From positions 1-16,421 of the forward strand of contig CAZQXD010000085.1 in the NCBI GenBank assembly GCA_964597315.1: a stretch of 16,421 nt of DNA, read 5' to 3'. This document shows, in pieces, positions 1 to 6,600 of this stretch. The stretch's first letter is position 1. Each line of letters starts with the position of its first letter. A program made the translations under genes and the position numbers. This stretch comes from CAZQXD01 sp964597315. GTDB taxonomy: Bacteria; Pseudomonadota; Gammaproteobacteria; Competibacterales; Competibacteraceae. The notes under the pieces were generated by a model. The model searched no databases. It worked only from the letters and a program-made list of their open reading frames with translations, and had not been told where the DNA came from.

Positions 1-56
1 AGAGCAGCGGTCTCCAAAACCGCAGGTTGGGGGTTCGAGTCCCTCCTGGCCTGCCA
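1..56 (+). tRNA. tRNA-Trp (anticodon CCA), 5' part missing
   Basis: This is the 3' portion of a tRNA gene that delivers tryptophan to UGG codons. Base 1 corresponds to about tRNA position 21. The anticodon stem 7-11 pairs with 19-23, and the 7-base loop 12-18 carries anticodon CCA at 14-16. The T stem 29-33 pairs with 41-45 around loop TTCGAGT. The 3' acceptor strand is 46-52, the discriminator base is G53, and CCA (54-56) is encoded. The D arm and the 5' acceptor strand lie outside the window. The gene sits 94 bases before secE; in Pseudomonas-like genomes a tuf copy precedes it, which cannot be checked here. Confidence 0.97.
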
Positions 57-78
57 TTCCTGTGATTGCATCCCGGGG

Positions 79-106
79 TTGCTGTTAGGCATCTGGAGAG
101 TATTTT
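79..106 (+). promoter_or_regulatory. Candidate sigma-70 promoter for secE-nusG
   Basis: TTGCTG (79-84) and TATTTT (101-106) are separated by 16 bases. They match the consensus hexamers at 3 and 4 of 6 positions. Transcription would start near 113 and give secE a short leader of roughly 38 bases. The match is modest, and transcription could equally run in from the upstream tRNA operon, because no terminator hairpin is visible in 57-150. Confidence 0.3.
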
Positions 107-150
107 GGACACGTTTTGCGCCAGCCATCCCGAATTGCGAATCTGACAAC

Positions 151-522
151 ATGAACCCAAAACCCGAAATTCAAGCTTCTCGGGCTGACACCCTAAAACT
201 CGCCTCGGCCATTCTGATCGCCCTTATTGGACTGACAGGCTTTTACTGGTTTTCCGAACATCTACTGCTGGTGCGAGTGCTGGGCCTATTGGTGGCGGTG
301 GGCGTCGCGGTAGGTATCGCGCTCACGACCGAGCGGGGCGCCAGTGTGCTGGATTTCGCCCAGAACGCCAGGGCTGAGTTGCGTAAGGTCGTATGGCCAT
401 CCCGTGCCGAAACCTTGCAGACCAGTTTGGCGGTTTTTGTCATGGTGGTGATCATGGGGCTTTTCCTCTGGCTGCTGGACATGCTGCTGTTTTGGGTGGT
501 TCGGCTGTTGACTGGCCAGTAA
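151..522 (+). CDS. secE: SecE, preprotein translocase subunit
   Basis: This small inner-membrane protein clamps SecY in the SecYEG channel used for protein export. The 123-residue product is close to the E. coli length (127). It has the three-segment enterobacterial-type layout: membrane segments at about residues 17-34, 38-58 and 92-118. Between the last two lies the cytoplasmic amphipathic helix with the family signature ELRKVVWPSRAE at 76-87, which contacts SecY. ATG 151 is chosen because the protein then begins like other SecE proteins. The frame stays open back to a TTG at 79, but those residues show no family resemblance. No good Shine-Dalgarno sequence precedes ATG 151. The gene lies 17 bases before nusG, its usual partner in an operon. 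Confidence 0.96.
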   Translation: MNPKPEIQASRADTLKLASAILIALIGLTGFYWFSEHLLLVRVLGLLVAVGVAVGIALTTERGASVLDFAQNARAELRKVVWPSRAETLQTSLAVFVMVVIMGLFLWLLDMLLFWVVRLLTGQ

Positions 523-539
523 ACCAAGGGGTCATGACC

Positions 540-1067
540 ATGCGTTGGTATGTCGTACAGGCCTATTCAGGCTTTGAGCATCAGGTCAAGCGTTCCCTTG
601 AAGAACGGGTTAGGCGTGAAAACCTGACCGAGCGTTTCGGGCAGGTGCTGGTCCCCACCGAAGAAGTCATCGAGATGCGGGACGGCCAAAAACGCAAAAG
701 CGAACGTAAATTCTTTCCCGGCTATGTGCTGGTGCAAATGGAGATGGATGACGAAACCTGGCATCTGGTGAAGAGCGTGCCCAAGGTGCTGGGTTTTATC
801 GGTGGCTCCAGTGATAAGCCGGCGCCCATTACCGAGAAAGAAGCGGAAACTATCATTCACCGCATCCAAGAGGGCGTCGATAAGCCTCGGCCCAAGGTCT
901 TGTACGAGCCGGGTGAGGTGGTTCGGGTCACCGATGGCCCCTTCAACGACTTCAATGGTGTCGTCGAAGAGGTGAACTATGAGAAGAACCGCTTACGTGT
1001 GGCGGTATTGATTTTTGGACGCTCCACGCCGGTGGAACTGGAATTCGGTCAGGTTGAAAAGGCCTGA
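540..1067 (+). CDS. nusG: NusG, transcription termination/antitermination factor
   Basis: NusG binds the beta' clamp helices of RNA polymerase to reduce pausing. It also links polymerase to Rho or, through S10, to the leading ribosome. The 175-residue product has an N-terminal NGN domain beginning RWYVVQAYSGFE, with conserved VPTEEV and RKSERKFFPGYVLVQ. A C-terminal KOW domain follows, with EPGEVVRVTDGPFNDFNG and the ending TPVELEFGQVEKA. E. coli NusG has 181 residues; the difference is a shorter N-terminus. Two in-frame starts exist, ATG 534 and ATG 540. AGGGG at 527-531 is only 2 bases from ATG 534 but 8 from ATG 540, so 540 is preferred. The choice changes the protein by two residues. Confidence 0.97.
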   Translation: MRWYVVQAYSGFEHQVKRSLEERVRRENLTERFGQVLVPTEEVIEMRDGQKRKSERKFFPGYVLVQMEMDDETWHLVKSVPKVLGFIGGSSDKPAPITEKEAETIIHRIQEGVDKPRPKVLYEPGEVVRVTDGPFNDFNGVVEEVNYEKNRLRVAVLIFGRSTPVELEFGQVEKA

Positions 1068-1081
1068 CCGCCGTGTTTTCG

Positions 1082-1105
1082 GGGAGCCGTAAGGCGCTAG
1101 TACCC
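1082..1105 (+). promoter_or_regulatory. Hairpin before rplK, candidate L1 repressor-binding site
   Basis: GGG (1082-1084) pairs with CCC (1103-1105). AGCC (1085-1088) pairs with GGC (1093-1095) and CT (1097-1098), with G1096 bulged, closing on the GNRA-type loop GTAA. An unpaired AGTA (1099-1102) lies on the 3' side only. In E. coli, L1 represses the L11-L1 operon by binding a hairpin with an asymmetric internal loop just upstream of rplK. Position and shape fit that role. The identification is inference from structure, not from a recognised conserved sequence. The ribosome-binding site follows at 1111-1117. Confidence 0.33.
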
Positions 1106-1121
1106 ATACCAGGAGAGTTTC

Positions 1122-1553
1122 ATGGCTAAAAAAGTCACGGCTTATGTAAAGTTGCAGGTGGCGGCGGGAAAAGCCAATCCGAGTCCGCCCGTGGGACCCG
1201 CGTTGGGTCAGCATGGCGTCAACATCATGGAGTTCTGTAAGGCGTTTAACGCCCAGACCCAGCAGTTGGAACAGGGGTTGCCGATTCCGGTGGTGATCAC
1301 CGTCTATAGCGACCGCAGCTTTACTTTCATCATGAAGACGCCCCCGGCGGCGATCTTGCTGAAAAAAGCACTCGGCATTGGCAAGGGTAGCTCCACCCCC
1401 AACACCGTGAAGGTGGGAACAGTGACTCGGGCGCAACTTGAAGAGATCGCCAAGGCCAAGGAGCCTGATCTGACGGCGGCTGATCTGGATGCCGCTGTGC
1501 GCACTATCGCTGGCAGCGCCCGCTCCATGGGCCTGAATGTCGAGGGGGTATAA
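1122..1553 (+). CDS. rplK: Ribosomal protein L11
   Basis: L11 is a 50S protein at the base of the stalk. It binds the GTPase-associated region of 23S rRNA and takes part in elongation factor function and in RelA sensing of uncharged tRNA. The 143-residue product (142 in E. coli) has the N-terminal proline-rich motif SPPVGPALGQHGVN, which in homologues lines the thiostrepton site. The C-terminal RNA-binding domain ends in GSARSMGLNVEGV. AGGAGAG at 1111-1117 sits at good spacing from ATG 1122, so the start is firm. The stop is 3 bases before rplA, implying translational coupling, as in the E. coli L11 operon. Confidence 0.98.
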   Translation: MAKKVTAYVKLQVAAGKANPSPPVGPALGQHGVNIMEFCKAFNAQTQQLEQGLPIPVVITVYSDRSFTFIMKTPPAAILLKKALGIGKGSSTPNTVKVGTVTRAQLEEIAKAKEPDLTAADLDAAVRTIAGSARSMGLNVEGV

Positions 1554-1556
1554 ACC

Positions 1557-2252
1557 ATGGCCAAGCTATCCAAGCGCATGCAGGCGATTCGCGACAAAGT
1601 TACCCCGGGCAAACTGTACCCCGTGGACGAGGCGCTCTCGCTTCTTAAAGAATTGTCCGCCACAAAATTCAAGGAGTCGGTAGACGCCGCTGTCAATTTG
1701 GGTGTCGATCCTCGCAAATCCGATCAGGTGGTTCGCAGTTCCACCGTGCTGCCCCACGGGACTGGTAAGAGTGTCCGGGTAGCGGTATTCGCCCAGGGCG
1801 CCAATGGCGATGCCGCCAAGGAAGCCGGGGCTGACATCGTGGGATTTGAAGACCTGGCCCAGTCCATCAAAGATGGGAATCTCGATTTCGACGTTGTGAT
1901 CGCCTCCCCCGATGCCATGCGCATAGTGGGCCAGTTGGGCCAGATTTTGGGACCTCGCGGGCTGATGCCCAATCCCAAAGTGGGCACTGTGACACCGGAT
2001 GTGGCCACAGCGGTCAAGAACGCCAAGGCAGGGCAGGTTCGTTATCGAACCGACAAGGCGGGGATTATTCATTGCACTATCGGTAAGGTGGATTTCGAGT
2101 CAGCCAAGTTGCAAGAGAACCTGCAAGCCTTACTGACGGATCTTCAAAAGATCAAGCCCTCGACTTCCAAGGGCGTTTATATTCGGAAAGTGGCTGTATC
2201 CACGACCATGGGCCCTGGGCTGGCCGTGGATCAATCCACTTTATCGTTCTGA
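1557..2252 (+). CDS. rplA: Ribosomal protein L1
   Basis: L1 forms the mobile 50S stalk that handles tRNA leaving the E site. In E. coli it is also the translational repressor of its own operon. The 231-residue product (234 in E. coli) begins MAKLSKRMQAIRDKV and contains the conserved segments DPRKSDQVVR and LGPRGLMPNPKVGTVT. It ends with the usual VYIRKVAVSTTMGPG region. The start lies 3 bases after the rplK stop. The likely ribosome-binding site is GAGGGGG at 1542-1548, inside the end of rplK. The gene is followed directly by the candidate rplJ promoter and leader. Confidence 0.98.
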   Translation: MAKLSKRMQAIRDKVTPGKLYPVDEALSLLKELSATKFKESVDAAVNLGVDPRKSDQVVRSSTVLPHGTGKSVRVAVFAQGANGDAAKEAGADIVGFEDLAQSIKDGNLDFDVVIASPDAMRIVGQLGQILGPRGLMPNPKVGTVTPDVATAVKNAKAGQVRYRTDKAGIIHCTIGKVDFESAKLQENLQALLTDLQKIKPSTSKGVYIRKVAVSTTMGPGLAVDQSTLSF

Positions 2253-2281
2253 TTGATATGGCTTTGGGCGGCCGGCCTAAT
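2253..2281 (+). promoter_or_regulatory. Candidate promoter for rplJ-rplL-rpoBC
   Basis: TTGATA (2253-2258, 5 of 6 consensus) begins immediately after the rplA stop. It is followed after 17 bases by CCTAAT (2276-2281, 4 of 6, lacking the usual TA at the start). The predicted start is near 2288, so the whole structured leader would be transcribed from it. E. coli has a promoter at the equivalent place before rplJ. The weak -10 element keeps the call tentative. Confidence 0.4.
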
Positions 2282-2310
2282 GATTGGCTTGTCCGGTCGC
2301 CGTCAAAGAC

Positions 2311-2473
2311 CGCGGGCGCTTGTGCTTAATCGGGGTGAATCATCTCCCTGGCCCGCGCAGACGGTATAGCCCTAGCAGGATTGTCCTGGTGAAGGCTGCC
2401 GTTGGGATGATCACTCCCTCGGGGAGTGATTTTGGGTCTACCGTTGGGAAGAGCAGGTTCAATCCCTGGCTCT
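2311..2473 (+). promoter_or_regulatory. Structured rplJ leader, probable L10 autoregulatory leader
   Basis: In E. coli the L10-L12 complex binds the rplJ leader mRNA and represses translation of rplJ and rplL. Here the 234-base gap before rplJ is dense in pairing. CGCGGGC (2311-2317) pairs with GCCCGCG (2351-2357). ACGG (2361-2364) pairs with CCGT (2399-2402), then AGCC (2368-2371) with GGCT (2394-2397), then CAGGA (2376-2380) with TCCTG (2384-2388). A perfect hairpin lies at 2410-2430. A last hairpin, AGAGC with GCTCT (about 2450-2473), ends just before the ribosome-binding site GGAGG (2474-2478). ACGGTA (2361-2366) can instead pair with TACCGT (2439-2444), enclosing two hairpins in a junction. 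Function is inferred from position and structure. Confidence 0.65.
2410..2433 (+). terminator. Terminator-like hairpin inside the rplJ leader
   Basis: ATCACTCCC (2410-2418) pairs with GGGAGTGAT (2422-2430) around a TCG loop, and the run TTTT (2430-2433) follows. The T run is short and is followed by GGG, so full termination is unlikely. It may be an attenuator or simply one arm of the L10-binding fold. Confidence 0.3.
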
Positions 2474-2486
2474 GGAGGTAGCTTGT

Positions 2487-3020
2487 ATGAGTCTGAATCT
2501 GGCAGAAAAGAAAGCTGTTGTCACCGAGGTCAACGAGGTGGCTGTCAGTGCGCACTCTGCCATTGCCGCAGAATACCGCGGGCTGACCGTGGCTCAAATG
2601 ACGGCCTTGCGCGCCCAGGCAAGGGCGGGTGGCGTCTATCTGCGCGTGGTCAAGAATACCTTGGCGCGTCGCGCCGTGGAGGGAACCGGCTTCGAGTGCA
2701 TGCAGAAGAGCCTTGTCGGTCCACTAGTCCTGGCATTCTCTCTGGAGGAGCCGGGAGCGGTGGCGCGACTGTTCAAAGGTTTCCTCAAGGAAAAAGGCAA
2801 CGAGAAGCTGGAGGTTAAGGCTTTATCCGTGGGTGGCAAGCTGTTGCCGGCCGCTGATCTGGATCGCTTAGCCAGCATGCCGACCCGTGAACAGGCGATC
2901 AGCATGCTGATGGCCTGCATGAAGGCGCCGCTGGACAAGTTCGCCCGCACCCTCAACGAAGTGCCCGGCAAATTGGTGCGCACTATCGAAGCCGTTCGTC
3001 AGCAGAAAGAAGCTGCTTGA
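2487..3020 (+). CDS. rplJ: Ribosomal protein L10
   Basis: L10 anchors the L7/L12 dimers to the 50S GTPase centre and, with L12, is the repressor of this operon in E. coli. The 177-residue product is somewhat longer than the E. coli protein (165). It begins MSLNLAEKKAVVTEV and carries the family segments EYRGLTVAQMTALR and VKNTLARRAVEGT. The C-terminal helix (about 137-177) is the part that in homologues carries L12 dimers. GGAGG at 2474-2478 lies 8 bases before ATG 2487, so the start is clear. It follows a structured leader and is 51 bases before rplL. Confidence 0.98.
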   Translation: MSLNLAEKKAVVTEVNEVAVSAHSAIAAEYRGLTVAQMTALRAQARAGGVYLRVVKNTLARRAVEGTGFECMQKSLVGPLVLAFSLEEPGAVARLFKGFLKEKGNEKLEVKALSVGGKLLPAADLDRLASMPTREQAISMLMACMKAPLDKFARTLNEVPGKLVRTIEAVRQQKEAA

Positions 3021-3071
3021 GCTGATTGACGCCAACAGCATTCCCTCAATCTTTATCAGGAGTCATTCGTA

Positions 3072-3452
3072 ATGGCCGTTTCTAAAGAAGACATTCTCGA
3101 CACCATCTCCAATATGACCGTGATGGAAATTGTCGATCTGATTTCCGCCATGGAAGAGAAATTCGGCGTCAGCGCCGCCGCCGCCGTGGCTGCGGCCCCG
3201 GCCGCTGCTGGCGCTGCGGCTGCCGAACCCGTCGAGGAACAGACCGAGTTCGACGTGGTTATGAGCAGCTTTGGAGCCAATAAGGTCAACGTCATTAAGG
3301 TGGTGCGCGCCTTGACCGGGCTTGGTCTGAAAGAAGCCAAGGATCTGGTGGAGGGTGTCCCCTCTACCATTAAGGAAGCGGTGCCCAAGGCCGAGGCCGA
3401 GGACATCAAGAAGAAACTGGAAGAGGCTGGCGCTACTGTCGATATCAAGTAA
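3072..3452 (+). CDS. rplL: Ribosomal protein L7/L12
   Basis: L7/L12 is the multi-copy stalk protein that recruits EF-Tu, EF-G and other translational GTPases. The 126-residue product (121 in E. coli) shows the three-part design. The N-terminal dimerisation domain spans about residues 1-33. An alanine-rich flexible hinge spans about 34-55 and contains AAAPAAAGAAAAEP. The C-terminal factor-binding domain runs from about 56 and includes KVNVIKVVRALTGLGLKEAKDLVEG. AGGAG at 3058-3062 precedes ATG 3072. The short gap to rplJ lets both be made from one message; stalk stoichiometry requires more L12 than L10. Confidence 0.98.
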   Translation: MAVSKEDILDTISNMTVMEIVDLISAMEEKFGVSAAAAVAAAPAAAGAAAAEPVEEQTEFDVVMSSFGANKVNVIKVVRALTGLGLKEAKDLVEGVPSTIKEAVPKAEAEDIKKKLEEAGATVDIK

Positions 3453-3514
3453 TTGCCCGCTCCCCGCGACAGCGCGGACAGCGTTTGCTCGCAGGCCGGG
3501 CAGCTTTACCGGGT

Positions 3515-3542
3515 GGCTGGTGGTCTTGTACCACCGGCCTTT
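3515..3542 (+). terminator. Terminator-like attenuator between rplL and rpoB
   Basis: GGCTGGTGG (3515-3523) pairs with CCACCGGCC (3531-3539). All 9 positions pair, one as G-U, around a 7-base loop, and only TTT (3540-3542) follows before CCC. In E. coli a partial terminator at this position lets most transcripts end after rplL, so that polymerase subunits are made in smaller amount than ribosomal proteins. The strong stem with a short T run fits partial readthrough. Confidence 0.55.
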
Positions 3543-3572
3543 CCCTGCTTAGGCAAAACAGTTATGTGGATT

Positions 3573-3632
3573 CTCCAACCTCGCCAGGCGGTGTACTACC
3601 GTGGTTGGAGCGGCGTTCCAGTGGCCGAACGC
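3573..3632 (+). other. Two further hairpins in the rplL-rpoB spacer
   Basis: CTCCAACC (3573-3580) pairs perfectly with GGTTGGAG (3603-3610), with inner pairing CGGT (3589-3592) to ACCG (3598-3601). GCGTTC (3613-3618) pairs with GAACGC (3627-3632). A smaller stem, CCGCG to CGCGG (3464-3477), lies just after rplL. In E. coli this spacer carries an RNase III processing site in a long duplex. The 3573-3610 stem is the best candidate here, but it is short for RNase III and the role is inferred. Confidence 0.4.
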
Positions 3633-3671
3633 GTCATTCCTGGTTTGTATTCCCGTTATTGAGGAACCCCG

Positions 3672-6600
3672 ATGGCCTACACTTTCACTGAAAAGAAACG
3701 TATTCGTAAGGACTTCGGTAAGCGCTCCAGTATTCTGGAAGTGCCCTACCTGCTGGCAATACAGTTAAATTCCTACAGGGAGTTTTTGCAAGCCGACGTT
3801 TCCCCGGAGATGCGCCGGGAGATGGGTCTGCATGCCGCGTTTCGTTCGGTGTTTCCCATCTCCAGCTACTCCGGCAACGCCATTCTTGAATACGTCACTT
3901 ATCAATTGGGTGAACCTGCGTTTGACGTGCGGGAATGCCAACTCCGGGGGCTGACTTATGCGGCGCCATTGCGGGTGAAACTGCGTTTGGTCATCTTGGA
4001 TAAGGACGCCCAGGCCGGGTCCCAGTCAGTCAAGGACATCAAGGAAAACGAAGTGTACATGGGCGAATTGCCGCTCATGACCGAAAACGGGACATTTGTG
4101 ATCAACGGTACCGAGCGGGTCATCGTTTCGCAACTGCACCGTTCGCCCGGGGTGTTCTTCGATCACGACAAAGGCAAGACCCACTCTTCCGGCAAGTTGC
4201 TATTCTCGGCGCGAATTATTCCGTACCGGGGTTCTTGGCTGGACTTTGAGTTCGATGCCAAGGACTTGCTGTTCGTCCGTATTGACCGTCGGCGCAAGCT
4301 GCCGGTGACAGTCCTGCTCAGGGCGCTTGGGCTTTCCACCGAGCAGATTCTGGATATGTTCTTCGAGACCAATATATTCCAGATTGAAGATGGCAGCCTG
4401 ATCATGGAGTTAATCCCTGATCGCCTGCGGGGCGAGACCGCCGGTTTCGATATCCAGATTGGTGACCAGATTTTGGTGGAAGCGGGCCGACGCATTACCG
4501 CCAAGCACATCCGCGACCTCAAGAAGACCGACCTCAAAACCCTAGCCGTCCCGAATGAATATGCCGCCGGTAAGGTTTTGGCCCATGATATTGTGGACCC
4601 GGGCACCGGCGAGCTGTTGGCTAACGCCAATGATGAAATCACCCTGGAGACGCTGGAAAAGATTCGCGACAGTGGTATTCGGGAAATTCGGACGCTGTAT
4701 ATCAATGAATTGGATCGTGGACCTTATCTATCCAATTCTCTGCGCATGGACGCTACCCGCACTGAATTGGAAGCCCAGGTGGAAATCTACCGGATGATGC
4801 GTCCCGGGGAGCCGCCCACCAAGGAAGCCGCCCAGAATCTGTTCAATAATCTGTTTTTCTCCGAGGATCGTTACGACCTGTCCCCGGTGGGGCGGATGAA
4901 GTTCAATCGTCGCGTGGGGCGCGAAGATGAAGTCGGTCCCGGCGTGCTGTCCAACGAGGATATCATTGATGTTCTCAAGGTGCTGATTGCCATTAAGAAC
5001 GGCAATGGCACGGTTGACGATATAGATCATTTGGGTAATCGGCGTATCCGGTGTGTCGGCGAGATGGCCGAGAACGTATTTCGGGTCGGATTGGTTCGGG
5101 TAGAGCGGGCTGTCAAAGAGCGCCTGTCCCTGGCCGAGTCCGAGGGACTGACCCCCCAGGACTTGATCAACGCCAAACCAGTGGCGGCGGCCATCAAGGA
5201 GTTTTTTGGTTCCAGTCAGTTGTCCCAGTTTATGGACCAGAACAATCCCCTGTCCGAGGTGACCCACAAGCGCCGGGTTTCAGCCTTGGGGCCAGGCGGT
5301 CTAACTCGGGAAAGGGCGGGTTTTGAAGTACGCGACGTACATCCCACCCACTATGGCCGGGTCTGTCCCATCGAGACGCCGGAAGGTCCCAATATCGGCT
5401 TGATCAACTCCTTAGCGGTCTATGCCCGTACCAACCCCTATGGGTTTTTGGAGACGCCATACCGGCGAGTGGAGAATAACAAGGTCACCGATCAGATCGA
5501 CTATTTGTCGGCTATTGAGGAGGGCAATTATGTTATCGCCCAGGCCAACGCCACCTTGGATGCCGAGGGTCGGCTGGTGGACGATTTGGTGTCTTCCCGG
5601 CACATGAACGAGTTCACTTTGTCTATCCCGGACAAAGTGCAATATATCGATGTGTCTCCCAAGCAGATCGTCTCGGTGGCCGCCGCGCTAATTCCCTTTC
5701 TGGAGCATGATGACGCCAACCGGGCCTTGATGGGTTCCAATATGCAGCGCCAAGCGGTGCCCACCCTGCGCGCCGAGAAACCTTTGGTGGGCACGGGTAT
5801 CGAGCGTACTGTCGCCATCGACTCGGGGGTGACCGTGGTGGCCCGGCGTGGCGGTGTAGTGGATTCGGTGGATGCCGGGCGTGTCGTGGTGCGCGTCAAG
5901 GACGAGGAGACCGAGGCCGGTGAACCGGGCGTGGATATTTATAATCTGACCAAGTACACCCGATCCAATCAAAATACCTGCATCAACCAGCGGCCGCTGG
6001 TGAACCCAGGCGAGGCGGTGGAACGGGGCGATGTGTTGGCCGATGGCCCTTCCACGGATCTGGGCGAACTGGCCTTGGGCCAGAACTTGCTCGTGGCCTT
6101 CATGCCCTGGAACGGTTACAACTTCGAGGATTCCATCCTGATCTCCGAGCGGGTGGTTCAGGAGGATCGCTTCACCACGATTCACATCGAAGAGCTGACC
6201 TGCGTGGCTCGGGATACCAAGCTGGGACCGGAGGAAATCACCGCCGACATCCCCAATGTAGGTGAAAGCGCCCTGGCTAAGCTCGATGAGGCTGGCATTG
6301 TCTATATCGGCGCCGAGGTCAAGACCGGCGATATTCTGGTGGGTAAGGTCACGCCGAAAGGAGAAACCCAGCTTACGCCCGAAGAAAAACTGCTGCGCGC
6401 TATTTTCGGCGAGAAGGCATCGGACGTTAAAGACACCTCCCTGCGCGTGCCTTCCGGTATGGACGGCACTGTTATCGACGTACGGGTGTTCACTCGCGAC
6501 GGGGTCGAAAAAGACTCACGGGCCAAGCAGATCGAGCAGGCTGAATTGGCCCGTATCCGCAAAGATCTGAACGATCAACTGCGGATACTTGAAGACGACA

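Noticed and set aside
79..150. Upstream TTG start extending SecE by 24 residues
   Set aside because: The extension has no resemblance to SecE N-termini and overlaps the candidate promoter.
393..533. N-terminal extension of NusG into secE
   Set aside because: It would overlap secE almost completely in another frame. NusG homology begins at RWYVVQA, and the ribosome-binding site at 527-531 fits ATG 540.
2368..2397. Kink-turn in the rplJ leader internal loop (CTAG opposite GTGAA)
   Set aside because: The loop holds GA-type bases, but I could not fit the standard bulge plus tandem G-A pattern with confidence.
2284..2481. 65-codon frame across the rplJ leader as a leader peptide
   Set aside because: It has a non-ATG start, no ribosome-binding site and runs through all leader hairpins. 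RNA structure explains the region better.
3453..3662. 69-codon frame between rplL and rpoB as a small protein
   Set aside because: It would start on the TTG directly after the rplL stop, lacks its own ribosome-binding site, and covers the attenuator and hairpins.
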